Source: Mycobacterium szulgai
Lineage (GTDB): Bacteria > Actinomycetota > Actinomycetes > Mycobacteriales > Mycobacteriaceae
Reading direction: 5' to 3'
DNA: 64,000 bases
NCBI RefSeq assembly: GCF_002116635.1
Contig: NZ_LQPW01000019.1
Coordinates: 231,677 to 295,676, forward strand
Below the pieces are notes generated by a model. The model did no database searches. It was not told the origin of the DNA and saw only the letters and a program-made list of their open reading frames with translations. Positions 48,361 through 58,207 of the stretch are shown here, piece by piece; the stretch's first letter is position 1; every line of letters begins with the position of its first letter. Position numbers and translations under genes: made by a program.

Positions 48361-48702
48361 GTGTCGGAGCCGCTGTACAAGCTGAAGGCCGAGTTCTTCA
48401 AGACGCTCGGGCATCCGGCCCGGATCAGGATTCTCGAACTGCTCTGCGAGCGCGATCACACGGTTGCTGAGCTGTTGCCCGAGGTGGGTCTGGAGTCATC
48501 CAATCTCTCCCAACAGCTTGGCGTACTTCGGCGCGCCGGCGTGGTCACCGCAAGCAAAGACGGCAACACGGTGATCTACTCGATCACCTCACCGCTGATC
48601 ACCGAACTGATGGCCGTGGCCCGGCGGGTGTTGACCGGAATGCTCACCGGCCAGGTCGCGATGCTCGAGGACCTGCGCGCCGGCGTCCCGGTGGACAGGT
48701 AG
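48361..48702 (+). CDS. ArsR-family regulator of the Hyc-like operon (Rv0081-like)
   Basis: 113 residues from GTG 48361 (VSEPLYKLKAEFFKTLGHPARIRILELL); GTG 48343 would add six residues. Winged helix: HTVAELLPEVGLESSNLSQQLGVLRRAGVVTASKDGNTVIYSI. Only one Cys (LLCERDH), so the metal-binding ELCVC motif of ArsR/SmtB sensors is missing and the signal is not obviously a metal. The 94 bp upstream is markedly AT-rich (ATGATAAATTCTTCAATCG) and probably includes its operator. In M. tuberculosis Rv0081 autoregulates its operon and is part of the hypoxia network. Confidence 0.9.
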   Translation: MSEPLYKLKAEFFKTLGHPARIRILELLCERDHTVAELLPEVGLESSNLSQQLGVLRRAGVVTASKDGNTVIYSITSPLITELMAVARRVLTGMLTGQVAMLEDLRAGVPVDR

Positions 48703-48715
48703 TGGGTGCGGCGAC

Positions 48716-49195
48716 ATGGGGTGGATCAACAGAATCCTGCGGCTTGGCCGCGTCGCTGAACAGGCCGGCGCGGCCCCCGCACAAACGGTCGCCGCACCGG
48801 CCGGGGTGCGCGGTTCGCTGCAGATCCGCCATGTCGACGCCGGGTCCTGTAACGGCTGCGAGGTCGAGATCTCCGGCGCGTTCGGGCCGGTGTATGACGC
48901 CGAACGATTCGGGGCCCGGCTGGTAGCGTCCCCGCGGCACGCGGACGCGCTGCTCGTCACCGGGGTTGTCACCCGGAATATGGCTCAGCCGCTGCGCAAC
49001 ACCTTGGCCGCCACACCGCAGCCCCGGGTGGTGATCGCCTGCGGTGACTGTGCGCTCAACCGCGGTGTGTTCGGTGACGCCTATGGCGTGGTCGGCTCCG
49101 TTGGCGAGGTTATCGGAGTCGATGTCGAGATTCCGGGATGTCCACCCTCACCCGACCAGGTGGTGGCGGCCCTGCGCGCGGTGACCGGCAGGTGA
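48716..49195 (+). CDS. Complex I/hydrogenase-4-like small subunit (Rv0082-like, NuoB/HycG family)
   Basis: 159 residues. The N2-type [4Fe-4S] cluster ligands are all present: CNGCE, CGDC and GCPPSP. The middle includes GVVTRNMAQPLRNTL as in NuoB/HycG. It would carry electrons to the site at the large-subunit interface. Start ATG 48716, 14 bp after the ArsR gene. The stop overlaps the next start (GTGA). Confidence 0.9.
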   Translation: MGWINRILRLGRVAEQAGAAPAQTVAAPAGVRGSLQIRHVDAGSCNGCEVEISGAFGPVYDAERFGARLVASPRHADALLVTGVVTRNMAQPLRNTLAATPQPRVVIACGDCALNRGVFGDAYGVVGSVGEVIGVDVEIPGCPPSPDQVVAALRAVTGR

Positions 49196-51177
49196 CGGCG
49201 ACCATCGCGGCCGCACCCGCCCATCATTCGGATACAGTGCGCCGCAACGAAATCGGGCATCTGCTAAGCGGTGGAGCAACGACGGCGATCGGTGCTGCCG
49301 GAGCCGGCTTGGGACTCGCCGGAGTGTTCGGCGCGCTGCCGCGGGCGCAGGCCGGGTGGCTGCTGCCGCTCAGTGGCGTGGACCTGGAAGTCAGCCGATT
49401 AGGCGGGTTCTTCATGGCGCTGACAGGAGCGGTCGCTGTCGCTGTCGGCGTATACAGCATCGGGTACGCGCGCCGCGAGCGACTGGGCGCGGTCGCGCAG
49501 GTAACCCTGCCGCTGTTCGTGGCAGCGATGCTGTTGGTGCCGGCCGCGGGATCGGTGCCCAGCTTCCTGTTGTTCTGGGAGCTGATGGCGCTCACCTCGC
49601 TGATTTTGCTGGCAACGGATCATCGCCGCGCCGAAGTCCGTTCCGCCGCGGTCTATTACGCGGTAATGACGCAACTGGGATTTGCCGGGATTCTGCTGGG
49701 GTTGATGATGCTGGCCGCGGCGGCCGGCACGGACCGGTTCGCCGAGATGGCCGATATGACCGGAGTTTCGGGTGGGGTGCGCACCGCGGTATTCACGCTG
49801 ACGCTGGCCGGATTCGGCTCCAAGGCAGGCCTGTTGCCGTTGCACGCGTGGCTGCCGCGGGCTCACCCGGAGGCACCCAGCCCGGTCTCAGCGCTGATGA
49901 GCGCGGCGATGGTCAATCTCGGCATCTACGGGATCGTCCGAGTCGATCTGCAGTTGCTCGGCCCGGGGCCGCGGTGGTGGGGCGGGGTCCTGCTCGCCGT
50001 CGGCGCCGTCTCGGCGGTATACGGCGTGTTGCAGGCGTCGGTGGCCGCCGATCTCAAGCGGCTACTCGGATACTCGACGATCGAGAACATGGGCCTGGTC
50101 ACGCTGGCGCTCGGCGCGGCCACATTGTCATCGGCCGCCGGTGCCGGTGCGGCGGCCGTCATCGCTATGACCGCGGCGTTGTTGCATCTGGTGGCACACG
50201 CCGCATTCAAGAGTCTGGGATTCCTGGCCGCGGGTTCGGTTCTGGTGACGACCGGGCACCGTGACCTCGACCGGCTGGGCGGACTTGCCCGCCGAATGCC
50301 TTTCACCACGACATTTTTCGGCATCGCAGCATTGGGCGCCTCGGGATTGCCGCTGGGGGCGGGATTTGTCAGCGAATGGTTGCTGGTGCAATCGCTGATT
50401 CACGCCCGACCGCACCACGACACCTTGGTGGGTCTGATGACGCCGTTGGGGGTCGGGGCCGTCGCGCTGACAACGGGTTTGGGTGTGGCCGCGATGGTCA
50501 AGGCGTTCGGCACCGGTTTCCTGGCCCGGGCGCGCTCGGAAGGGGCGCTGCGGGCAACGGAAACGCCGGTCAGCATGCGGGTCGGGATGGCGGTTGCGGC
50601 GTTCGGATGCGTCGTGGTCGCGGTGGCCCCGTGTGCCGCCGTCGGGGTGCTTCAGGCGGTGCTCAGAACCCTCCCGCCGTCCAGCAACGCTGATCTCACC
50701 GGTCTTGGCACGGTGCTGCGGTTGCCGGGTGTCAACGGTTCGATCGCGCCGGTCCTGCTGGCTGCCGCCATCGTCGTGGCCGTGCTGATCGTGGCGGGCC
50801 TGACCAGGTGGGGCTCGCGTCACCGCCCGGAGCCGGCGACTTCGCCGCTATGGGCTTGCGGCGCAGATGAACTCACGTCACGCATGCAATACACGGCGAC
50901 GTCTTTCGGCCAGCCGCTGCAGCGGGTCTTTGACGACGTGCTGCGCCCTGACACCGGCATCGAGGTGACGCACCTGGAGGAGACGCGCTATCACGTGGAA
51001 AAGATCGCTTACCGCGCCAACGTGGCCGACGCCGTCGAGGACCGTGTCTACGCTCCAGTCCTGCAGGCCGTCGCACGCTGCGCACAAGTGGTTCGGCGGG
51101 CGCACAACGGAAGTGTGCATCTGTACCTCGGCTACGGCGCACTCGGCGTGCTCATCGTCCTGGTGGTGGCGCGATGA
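49192..51177 (+). CDS. Proton-pumping-like membrane subunit HyfB type (Rv0083-like)
   Basis: 661 residues from GTG 49192, which overlaps the preceding stop by 4 bp; an upstream frame extension inside the previous gene was not used. NuoL/M/N antiporter-like: WELMALTSLILLATDHRR (Glu in the membrane), GSKAGLLPLHAWLPRAHPEAPSPVSALMSAAMVNLGIYGIVR (Lys and channel helices), and LKRLLGYSTIENMG. About 14-16 helices plus a C-terminal soluble tail that includes LEETRYHVEKIAY. It is a candidate ion-translocating subunit. Confidence 0.9.
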   Translation: MTATIAAAPAHHSDTVRRNEIGHLLSGGATTAIGAAGAGLGLAGVFGALPRAQAGWLLPLSGVDLEVSRLGGFFMALTGAVAVAVGVYSIGYARRERLGAVAQVTLPLFVAAMLLVPAAGSVPSFLLFWELMALTSLILLATDHRRAEVRSAAVYYAVMTQLGFAGILLGLMMLAAAAGTDRFAEMADMTGVSGGVRTAVFTLTLAGFGSKAGLLPLHAWLPRAHPEAPSPVSALMSAAMVNLGIYGIVRVDLQLLGPGPRWWGGVLLAVGAVSAVYGVLQASVAADLKRLLGYSTIENMGLVTLALGAATLSSAAGAGAAAVIAMTAALLHLVAHAAFKSLGFLAAGSVLVTTGHRDLDRLGGLARRMPFTTTFFGIAALGASGLPLGAGFVSEWLLVQSLIHARPHHDTLVGLMTPLGVGAVALTTGLGVAAMVKAFGTGFLARARSEGALRATETPVSMRVGMAVAAFGCVVVAVAPCAAVGVLQAVLRTLPPSSNADLTGLGTVLRLPGVNGSIAPVLLAAAIVVAVLIVAGLTRWGSRHRPEPATSPLWACGADELTSRMQYTATSFGQPLQRVFDDVLRPDTGIEVTHLEETRYHVEKIAYRANVADAVEDRVYAPVLQAVARCAQVVRRAHNGSVHLYLGYGALGVLIVLVVAR

Positions 51178-52133
51178 ACGTGATGTCCATGGTGGCCGGT
51201 GCGGCACAGATCGGCGCGGTAGTGGTGGGAGCCCCGCTGATCGTCGGCCTGATGCGACAGATCCGCGCGAGGTCCGAAGGACGTTGCGGTGCCGGTATTT
51301 TGCAGCCGTGGCGCGACCTGCGCAAGCAGTTGCGTAAGCAGCAGATCAGGCCCGAAGGCACCACTTTGGTGTTCGCGGCTGCCCCGGTGGTGGTGGCGGC
51401 GACGACGTTACTGATCGCCGCGATCGCCCCACTGGCCGCGACGGGTTCGCCGCTGGACCCCGTCGCCGATCTGTTCACCGTGGTGGGCCTGCTGTTTCTG
51501 GGCACCGTCGCGCTGACGCTGGCCGGTATCGACACCGGCACCTCGTTCGGCGGCATGGGCGCCAGCCGTGAGATCACCATCGCCGCCCTGGTCGAGCCGA
51601 CCATCCTGCTGGCCGTCTTTGCGCTCTCTATCCCGGCTGACTCCGCCAATCTCGGTGCCATCGTTGCGTTTACGCTCGGCAACCCGAGTGTGGTGATTTC
51701 GTTGTCCGGCATCCTCGCCCTGGTCGCCCTGGTGATCGTCGTGGTCGCCGAGACCGGCCGGCTGCCGGTGGACAACCCGGCGACGCACCTTGAATTGACC
51801 ATGGTGCACGAGGCGATGGTGCTCGAATACGCCGGACCCAAGCTCGCACTCGTCGAGTGGGCCAGCGCGATGCGACTTACCGTGCTGCTGGCACTGCTGG
51901 CGAACCTGTTCGTCCCCTGGGGGATTGCCGACAGCCGGCCGAGCCTGATCGGCGTCGGGATCGGAGTCGTGGCCGTCAGCGCAAAGGTCGCCCTGCTGGC
52001 CGTCGTGCTGGCCGGCGCGGAAGTCTTCCTCGCCAAGCTCCGATTGTTCCGGGTGCCCGAACTACTGGCGGGTTCCTTCCTGTTGGCCCTGCTGGCGGTT
52101 ACGTCGGCGAACTTCTTTGCGGCGCAGGGGTAA
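51174..52133 (+). CDS. hycD: Membrane anchor subunit HycD/HyfC type (NuoH-like)
   Basis: 319 residues, about eight helices. NuoH/HycD signatures: SEGRCGAGILQPWRDLRKQLRK near the N-terminus and ETGRLPVDNPATHLELTMVHEAMVLEYAGPKLALVEWASAMRL. This subunit joins the peripheral arm to the membrane arm and forms part of the quinone/ion coupling path in complex I. Overlaps the preceding gene by 4 bp. Confidence 0.92.
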   Translation: MNVMSMVAGAAQIGAVVVGAPLIVGLMRQIRARSEGRCGAGILQPWRDLRKQLRKQQIRPEGTTLVFAAAPVVVAATTLLIAAIAPLAATGSPLDPVADLFTVVGLLFLGTVALTLAGIDTGTSFGGMGASREITIAALVEPTILLAVFALSIPADSANLGAIVAFTLGNPSVVISLSGILALVALVIVVVAETGRLPVDNPATHLELTMVHEAMVLEYAGPKLALVEWASAMRLTVLLALLANLFVPWGIADSRPSLIGVGIGVVAVSAKVALLAVVLAGAEVFLAKLRLFRVPELLAGSFLLALLAVTSANFFAAQG

Positions 52134-52139
52134 CTACTG

Positions 52140-52802
52140 ATGACTGACCTCGATTACGTGGGTGTGCTGGACCTGGCCCCGGGCGGGCTGGTGCTGGCCG
52201 CGGTGCTGATCGTCTGGCGGCGCGACCTGCGTTCGATCGTTCGGCTGCTCGCGGCGCAGGGCGTCGCGCTGGCCGCGATTCCGATGATTCTCGGTGTGCA
52301 CAACCATGATTGGGAGCTGATCGGCATCGGACTCGCGCTGTTCGCGTTGCGGGCGGTGATGTTGCCGTGGCTGCTGGCCCGAGCCCTGGGTGCCGAGCAA
52401 ACAGAGCAGCGCGAGGCGACGCCGCTGGTCAACACCACCGCTTCGCTGCTGATCGCGGCCGCCCTGACGATGGTCGCGCTCGCCGTCACCCGGCCGGTCG
52501 TGAACCTGGCCCGCGGCCCTGCGACCAGTGCTGCGCCCGCGGGTCTGGCGGTCGTGCTGATCGCGCTGTTCGTCATGGTGACCCGGCGGCATGCCATCTC
52601 ACAGGCCGCGGGATTCCTGATGCTGGACAACGGGATTGCCGCCACCGCGTTCCTGCTGACCGCCGGGGTGCCGCTGATCGTCGAACTGGGCGCCTCGCTG
52701 GACGCGCTGTTCGCAGTAATTGTTCTCGGCGTGCTGACCGGTCGGCTGCGGCGGATGTTCGGTGGCACTGACCTCGACCGGCTGCAGCGATTGCGAGATT
52801 GA
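52140..52802 (+). CDS. hycP: Membrane subunit HyfE type (Rv0085 HycP-like)
   Basis: 220 residues, about seven hydrophobic segments. Corresponds to HyfE, which contains a NuoK-like part: [43 protein letters not shown] has the membrane Glu (VELG). Starts 6 bp after hycD; the next gene starts 1 bp after its stop. Confidence 0.87.
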   Translation: MTDLDYVGVLDLAPGGLVLAAVLIVWRRDLRSIVRLLAAQGVALAAIPMILGVHNHDWELIGIGLALFALRAVMLPWLLARALGAEQTEQREATPLVNTTASLLIAAALTMVALAVTRPVVNLARGPATSAAPAGLAVVLIALFVMVTRRHAISQAAGFLMLDNGIAATAFLLTAGVPLIVELGASLDALFAVIVLGVLTGRLRRMFGGTDLDRLQRLRD

Positions 52803-52803
52803 G

Positions 52804-54273
52804 ATGTCAACGTCTGGCCTGATTCTGGTGGCGGTCTTGGCGCCGCTCGGCGCCGCTGCCGTCGCGCTGGTCGCCGGCTGGCGCCGCTGGACTTCGGTGC
52901 TGACCGTGCTGTCGGCGTTAGCCGTGCTCGGATCCGCCGTCATGCTTGGTGTTCTGGGGACGGGGCCACACGTCGTGCTAGGTGGCGTGCTGCGGGTGGA
53001 TGCGCTCTCGGTGACCATGCTCATTGTCATCGGCGTCGTCGGCACCTTGGCGACCTGGGCGAGCATCGGCTATATCGATACCGAACTCGAGCACGGCCAC
53101 ACCGATCGCCGCGACGCGCGCCTGTACGGCACGCTGACGCCCGCTTTCCTGGCCGCTATGGCTGTTGCGGTGTCGGCCAACAACATCGGGGTCATCTGGG
53201 TGGCCGTCGAAGCCACCACGGTGATCACCGCGTTCCTGGTGGGGCACCGGCGCACCCGTACCGCGCTGGAGGCCACCTGGAAGTACGTGGTGATCTGCTC
53301 GGTCGGTATTGCCGTCGCGTTCCTGGGCACGGTGTTGTTGTACTTCGCCGCCCGGCACGCCGGAGCCGACGGTGCCAACGCGCTCAACCTCGATGTCCTG
53401 ACGGCTCGCGCGGCCCATCTCGATCCGGCCGTTGCCCGGCTGGCCGGCGGACTCTTGCTGATCGGATACGGGGCCAAAGTCGGCCTGGTCCCATTCCACG
53501 GCTGGCTCGCCGACGCGCACAGCCAGGCGCCGGCGCCCGTTTCGGCGTTGATGAGCGGGGTGTTGCTGTCGGTTGCCTTCTCGGTGCTGATCCGGCTGCG
53601 GCCGATTGTTGATGCGGCCACGGGAGCGAGTTTCCTGCGCGCCGGCCTGTTGACGGTTGGTCTGGCGACAGTGCTGGTTGCCGCGTTGTTGCTCACTGTG
53701 ACAACGGATCTCAAGCGGATGCTGGCTTATTCGTCGATGGAGAACATGGGATTGATCGCGGTGGCGGCAGCCGCCGGCACCAAGCTGGCGATTGCGGCCC
53801 TGCTGCTGCACGTGTTTGCCCACGGTGTGGGCAAGACGGTGTTGTTCCTGGCCGGCGGGCAGTTGCAGGCCGCACACGACTCGACGGCCATCGGCGACAT
53901 CACGGCCGTGCTGTCCCGGTCGCGGCTGATCGGTGTCTCGTTCGCGGTCGGCGTGGTGGCTCTGCTTGGGCTGCCCCCGTTCGCCATGTTCGCCAGCGAG
54001 CTGTCGATCGCTCGCTCGCTCGCCAATGCCGGGCTGCCCTGGGTGCTGGGTGCCGCGTTGTTGATGATGGTGGTGGCTTTTGCTGCGCTGGTGAGCAATT
54101 CGCGGCGAATCCTGCTCGGGGTGGCAAGCGCCGACGCGCCGTCGATCGTCGTTCCGGCAACCGTGGCGGGTGCGCTGGTGACTGGCGTGGTTGCGTCACT
54201 GGTTCTGGGTGTGACGGCAGGCCCGCTCGCTGGGCTGTTCACCGCCGCCGCCGGTCAGTTCGGAGCCGGATAA
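52804..54273 (+). CDS. hycQ: Antiporter-like membrane subunit HyfF type (Rv0086 HycQ-like)
   Basis: 489 residues from ATG 52804, one bp after the HycP stop. Second NuoL/M/N-like subunit: IGVIWVAVEATTVITAFLVGHRR (membrane Glu), GAKVGLVPFHGWLADAHSQAPAPVSALMSGVLLSVAFSVLIR (Lys and channel) and LKRMLAYSSMENMG. Thus the complex has two antiporter-like modules. Its stop TAA shares the A with the ATG of the next gene (TAATG). Confidence 0.9.
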   Translation: MSTSGLILVAVLAPLGAAAVALVAGWRRWTSVLTVLSALAVLGSAVMLGVLGTGPHVVLGGVLRVDALSVTMLIVIGVVGTLATWASIGYIDTELEHGHTDRRDARLYGTLTPAFLAAMAVAVSANNIGVIWVAVEATTVITAFLVGHRRTRTALEATWKYVVICSVGIAVAFLGTVLLYFAARHAGADGANALNLDVLTARAAHLDPAVARLAGGLLLIGYGAKVGLVPFHGWLADAHSQAPAPVSALMSGVLLSVAFSVLIRLRPIVDAATGASFLRAGLLTVGLATVLVAALLLTVTTDLKRMLAYSSMENMGLIAVAAAAGTKLAIAALLLHVFAHGVGKTVLFLAGGQLQAAHDSTAIGDITAVLSRSRLIGVSFAVGVVALLGLPPFAMFASELSIARSLANAGLPWVLGAALLMMVVAFAALVSNSRRILLGVASADAPSIVVPATVAGALVTGVVASLVLGVTAGPLAGLFTAAAGQFGAG

Positions 54274-55751
54274 TGCGGTGTAACACGCTGAGCCACAATA
54301 TCTCTCACGACGAATTTGCGGGGGCCGTAGCGGCGTTGCTGGACACCGGCCATCGGCTGGCGCTGGTGGCAGCACACGACGAAGGCGATGCCGTGCGGAT
54401 CGTATACGTGCTGCTGGCGGGGCAGCCGGAGCGGCGCGTTGAGCTGACCTTGACCACGTGTTCGAGCAACCCGTCGGTTCCGTCGTTGGGGCACTTGTCG
54501 ATTCCCGCGGGACGCTTCGAGCGGGAGATGATGGATCTCTACGGGGTTGTGCCAGTGGGGCATCCGCAGCCACGGCGACTGGTAAAGCACGGACACTGGC
54601 CGCAAGACTGGCATCCGATGCGCCGCGACGCCGGGCGGCCCCCCCAGTTCGCCACCGTGGGGCGTTTCCCGTTCTTGACCGTCGAGGGTCCCGGAGTCTA
54701 CGAGATCCCGGTTGGGCCGGTGCATGCCGGCTTGATCGAGCCGGGGCATTTTCGCTTCTCGGTAATCGGTGAATCGGTATTGAGGCTCAAAGCAAGACTG
54801 TGGTTCGTACACCGGGGCATCGAAAAGCTCTTCGAGGGGCGCGCTGCCACCGCCGCGACCGAACTCGCCGAGCGGATCAGCGGCGATAGTTCGGCCGCCC
54901 ACGGGCTGGCGCACAGCCTGGCCATCGAGGATGCGCTGGACATCCAGGTGCCCGAACCGGTGCACCGGCTGCGGGCTTTACTCGTCGAACTGGAGCGCCT
55001 CTACAACCACGCGGCCGATCTGGGCGCGCTGGCCAACGATGTCGCCTTTGCTCTACCCAACGCGCACGCCCAGCGCGTTCGCGAGCGCTTGCTACGAATC
55101 AACAACTGCGTCACCGGACACCGCCTGCTGCGCGGCGCAATCCGGCCCGGTGGCGTTGTGCTACAACAACTTCCGGACCCCGCCGAACTGCGGGAGGTGG
55201 CGGCCGACGTCGCCGAGATAAGCGACCTGACGCTGCGCAACTCGGTGGTCTACGACCGGTTCGCCGATACCGCGGTACTCGGCCGCGACGACGCCCACGC
55301 CCTGGGGTGTCTGGGCTATGTCGCACGCGCCAGCGGCATCAGCACCGACGCACGCCTTGACCACCCGACGGTCGAACTGCCGGTGGTCCCGACCGTCAGC
55401 ACCCGAGGTGATGTACTGGCCCGCTACACAATCCGCCGCGACGAATTCGCCGCGTCGGTCGCGCTTGCCTGTGCGCTCATCGAAAGTCACAGCGGCCCGG
55501 TTGACTTCAACTCGTCGGCACCGATTCCCGGTGAGGCGAGCTCGGGGATCGGCATCGTCGAGGGGTGGCGCGGCACCATCGTGCACCGGGTCGAGGTCGA
55601 TACCGCCGGGGCGATCACCCGATGCAAGATCGTCGACCCCTCGTGGTTCAACTGGCCGGCGCTACCGGTGGCCATGGCCGACACCATCGTCCCGGACTTC
55701 CCGCTGGCCAACAAAAGCTTCAATCTGTCCTATGCGGGCAACGATCTGTGA
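54273..55751 (+). CDS. hycE: Large subunit HycE type lacking Ni ligands (Rv0087-like)
   Basis: 492 residues, the M. tuberculosis length. N-terminal NuoC-like part: GRFEREMMDLYGVVPVGHPQPRRLVKHGHWP (about 80-115). Then the NuoD/HycE part with GPVHAGLIEPGHFRFSVIGESVLRLKARLWFVHRGIEKLFEGR. At the position of the N-terminal RxCGxC Ni motif it reads AERISGDSSAAHGLAH, and at the C-terminal DPCxxC it reads IVDPSWFNWPAL: all four nickel cysteines are replaced. It therefore cannot hold the NiFe site. Like NuoD it may form a quinone-type pocket with the small subunit. Last gene of the operon. Confidence 0.93.
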   Translation: MRCNTLSHNISHDEFAGAVAALLDTGHRLALVAAHDEGDAVRIVYVLLAGQPERRVELTLTTCSSNPSVPSLGHLSIPAGRFEREMMDLYGVVPVGHPQPRRLVKHGHWPQDWHPMRRDAGRPPQFATVGRFPFLTVEGPGVYEIPVGPVHAGLIEPGHFRFSVIGESVLRLKARLWFVHRGIEKLFEGRAATAATELAERISGDSSAAHGLAHSLAIEDALDIQVPEPVHRLRALLVELERLYNHAADLGALANDVAFALPNAHAQRVRERLLRINNCVTGHRLLRGAIRPGGVVLQQLPDPAELREVAADVAEISDLTLRNSVVYDRFADTAVLGRDDAHALGCLGYVARASGISTDARLDHPTVELPVVPTVSTRGDVLARYTIRRDEFAASVALACALIESHSGPVDFNSSAPIPGEASSGIGIVEGWRGTIVHRVEVDTAGAITRCKIVDPSWFNWPALPVAMADTIVPDFPLANKSFNLSYAGNDL

Positions 55752-55817
55752 CGGTGAGCAGCGGCACTCACCCCACCCGGAAGCCGCCGCGGCGTTGCGG
55801 TACGGCACGATAATCGG

Positions 55818-56651
55818 GTGCCCGAAGCCGCGGCCGATCCCGACCTGCTGATCGACTTCAGAAACGTCTCCCTACGGCGCAATGGGCGCACGCTGGTGGG
55901 ACCGCTGGATTGGGCCGTCGAACTCGATGAACGCTGGGTGATTATCGGCCCCAACGGCGCCGGTAAGACGTCGTTGCTGAGGATCGCAGCGGCCTCCGAG
56001 CACCCGTCCTCCGGGGTGGCTTTCGTGCTCGGCGAACGGCTGGGCCGCGTCGACGTCAGCGAGCTGCGGGCGCGCATCGGACTGAGCTCCTCAGCTCTGG
56101 CGCAGCGCATACCGTCCGACGAAGTGGTGCGCGACCTGGTCGTTTCGGCCGGCTACTCGGTGCTGGGCCGCTGGCGCGAGCGCTACGAGGAGGTCGACTA
56201 CCGGCGCGCCGCCGACATGCTGGAAAGCCTGGGAGCCGAGCATCTGGGCGACCGAACCTACGGGACACTGTCGGAGGGTGAGCGCAAGCGAGTGCTGATC
56301 GCGCGGGCCTTGATGACCGACCCGGAGCTGCTGCTGCTCGACGAACCCGCCGCGGGCCTGGATCTGGGCGGCCGGGAGGAATTGGTGGCGCGGCTGGCCG
56401 ATCTGGCCGCTGATCCCGATGCGCCGGCGCTGGTGCTGGTGACCCATCACGTCGAAGAGGTTCCGCCCGGCTTCAGTCACTGCCTGCTGCTGTCGGAGGC
56501 CGAGGTGGTTGCCTCGGGCCTGTTGCCCGACGTGCTGACCGCTGAAAACCTGTCCACCGCGTTCGGCCAGGAGATCGCGCTCGATGTGGTCGACGGGCGG
56601 TACTTCGCCCGGCGGGTTCGCACCCGCGCAGCCCATCGGAGGCAGCAATGA
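55818..56651 (+). CDS. ABC transporter ATP-binding protein (Rv3041c-like)
   Basis: 277 residues, GTG start. Walker A GPNGAGKTS (about residue 45), Q-loop region GLSSSALAQRI, signature LSEGERKRV (variant of LSGGQ), Walker B LLLLDEPAAGLD and H-loop VLVTHHVEE. No permease gene is adjacent; relatives in this position are often soluble ABC ATPases of unknown partner. Overlaps the NUDIX gene by 4 bp. Confidence 0.9.
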   Translation: MPEAAADPDLLIDFRNVSLRRNGRTLVGPLDWAVELDERWVIIGPNGAGKTSLLRIAAASEHPSSGVAFVLGERLGRVDVSELRARIGLSSSALAQRIPSDEVVRDLVVSAGYSVLGRWRERYEEVDYRRAADMLESLGAEHLGDRTYGTLSEGERKRVLIARALMTDPELLLLDEPAAGLDLGGREELVARLADLAADPDAPALVLVTHHVEEVPPGFSHCLLLSEAEVVASGLLPDVLTAENLSTAFGQEIALDVVDGRYFARRVRTRAAHRRQQ

Positions 56652-57481
56652 ACACACCGTTGACCCCACGGCCGGCGGCCACCGTGATGCTGGTGCGCGA
56701 CGGCGCTACCGAACTCTCGGTGTTTCTGATGCGCCGGCACCGGGGCATGGACTTCGCCGGCGGGGTAATGGTGTTCCCGGGCGGGGGAGTCGACGACCGC
56801 GACCGCAACAGCGACTTGATGGGCCGGGGGGCCTGGGCCGGGCCGCCGCCGCAGTGGTGGGCGCAGCGGTTCGGCATCGAACCGGACCTGGCCGAGGCGC
56901 TGGTGTGCGCCGCGGCCCGCGAGACGTTCGAGGAATCCGGTGTGCTGTTCGCCGGGCCGGCCGGCCAATCGCTTTCGGCACCGAACAGCATTGTCGGTGA
57001 CGCCGCGGTTTACGGCGACGCGCGCGCCCAGCTGGCCGACCGGTCGCTGTCCTTCGCCGACTTCCTGCGCCGGGAAAACCTGGTGCTGCGGTCCGATCTG
57101 CTGCGCCCATGGGCGAACTGGGTCACCCCCGAAGCCGAACTGACCCGGCGCTACGACACCTTTTTCTTTGTGGGTGCGCTACCGGAGGGCCAGCGCGCCG
57201 ACGGCGAGAACACCGAATCCGACCGCGCCGACTGGGCGTTGCCGCGCGACGCACTCGACGACTTCGCCGCCGGGCGCAACATCCTGCTGCCGCCGACCTG
57301 GACGCAGCTGGACTCGCTGGCCGGCCGCACCGTCGCCGACGTGCTGGCCGTCGAGCGTCAGATCGTCCCGGTGCAGCCCAATCTCACCCAGCGGGGCGAC
57401 AACTGGGAGATCGAGTTCTTCGACTCCGACCGCTACAACGAGGCCCGGATAGCGGGCGGGGCGACGGGATGGCCTTTTTGA
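56648..57481 (+). CDS. NUDIX hydrolase (Rv3040c-like)
   Basis: 277 residues. NUDIX box is split in the usual way for this actinobacterial group: FPGGGVDD, a long insertion, then [14 protein letters not shown] supplying REXXEEXG. These hydrolyse nucleoside diphosphates linked to another moiety, often CoA or sugar derivatives; the substrate is unknown. The 3' end overlaps echA17 by 13 bp. Confidence 0.88.
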   Translation: MNTPLTPRPAATVMLVRDGATELSVFLMRRHRGMDFAGGVMVFPGGGVDDRDRNSDLMGRGAWAGPPPQWWAQRFGIEPDLAEALVCAAARETFEESGVLFAGPAGQSLSAPNSIVGDAAVYGDARAQLADRSLSFADFLRRENLVLRSDLLRPWANWVTPEAELTRRYDTFFFVGALPEGQRADGENTESDRADWALPRDALDDFAAGRNILLPPTWTQLDSLAGRTVADVLAVERQIVPVQPNLTQRGDNWEIEFFDSDRYNEARIAGGATGWPF

Positions 57482-58197
57482 CCGGCGGGGCGAGTGAGTT
57501 CGTCAGCGTCGTAGTCAGCGACGGCTCACAGGACGCCGGCCTGGCCATGTTGCTGCTGTCGCGACCGCCCACCAACGCGATGACCCGCCAGATGTACCGC
57601 GAGATCGTGGCCGCCGCGGCCGAGCTGGGCCGCCGCGACGACGTGGCCGCGGTGATCCTGTTCGGTGGCCACCAGATCTTCTCCGCCGGTGACGACATGC
57701 CCGAGCTGCAGACGCTGAACGCCGCGGAGGCCGAAACCGCGACGCGGGTGCGCCAAGCGGCCGTCGACGCCGTCGCGGCCATCCCCAAGCCCACCGTGGC
57801 CGCCATCACCGGGTATGCGCTGGGCGCCGGACTCACGCTGGCGCTGGCCGCCGACTGGCGGGTCAGCGGCGACAACGTCAAGTTCGGGGCCACCGAAATC
57901 CTGGCCGGCATGGTGCCCGGCGGCGGCGCCATGGCCCGGCTGACCCGCGCGGCCGGGCCTAGTAGGGCCAAGGAACTGGTGTTCAGCGGACGCTTCTTCG
58001 ACGCCGAGGAGGCGTTGGCGCTGGGCCTGATCGATGAGATGGTGGCCCCCGACGACGTCTACGACGCCGCCGCGACGTGGGCTCGGCGCTTCCTGGACGG
58101 CCCGCCGCATGCGCTGGCCGCAGCCAAGGCGGCGATCAACGCAGTTAGCGGGGCTGTGTTCAGAGCTACCGACAGGGCCGACGGCAGCGGCGATTAG
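57469..58197 (+). CDS. echA17: Enoyl-CoA hydratase/isomerase EchA17
   Basis: 242 residues from ATG 57469. Crotonase fold: SAGDDMPEL (oxyanion loop) and [22 protein letters not shown] (second oxyanion Gly). At the usual catalytic Glu positions it has [14 protein letters not shown], where the second Glu is absent, so the reaction type is uncertain. Part of the ABC-nudix-echA17-methyltransferase operon. Confidence 0.9.
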   Translation: MAFLTGGASEFVSVVVSDGSQDAGLAMLLLSRPPTNAMTRQMYREIVAAAAELGRRDDVAAVILFGGHQIFSAGDDMPELQTLNAAEAETATRVRQAAVDAVAAIPKPTVAAITGYALGAGLTLALAADWRVSGDNVKFGATEILAGMVPGGGAMARLTRAAGPSRAKELVFSGRFFDAEEALALGLIDEMVAPDDVYDAAATWARRFLDGPPHALAAAKAAINAVSGAVFRATDRADGSGD

Positions 58198-58207
58198 GCT
58201 GCCCTGC

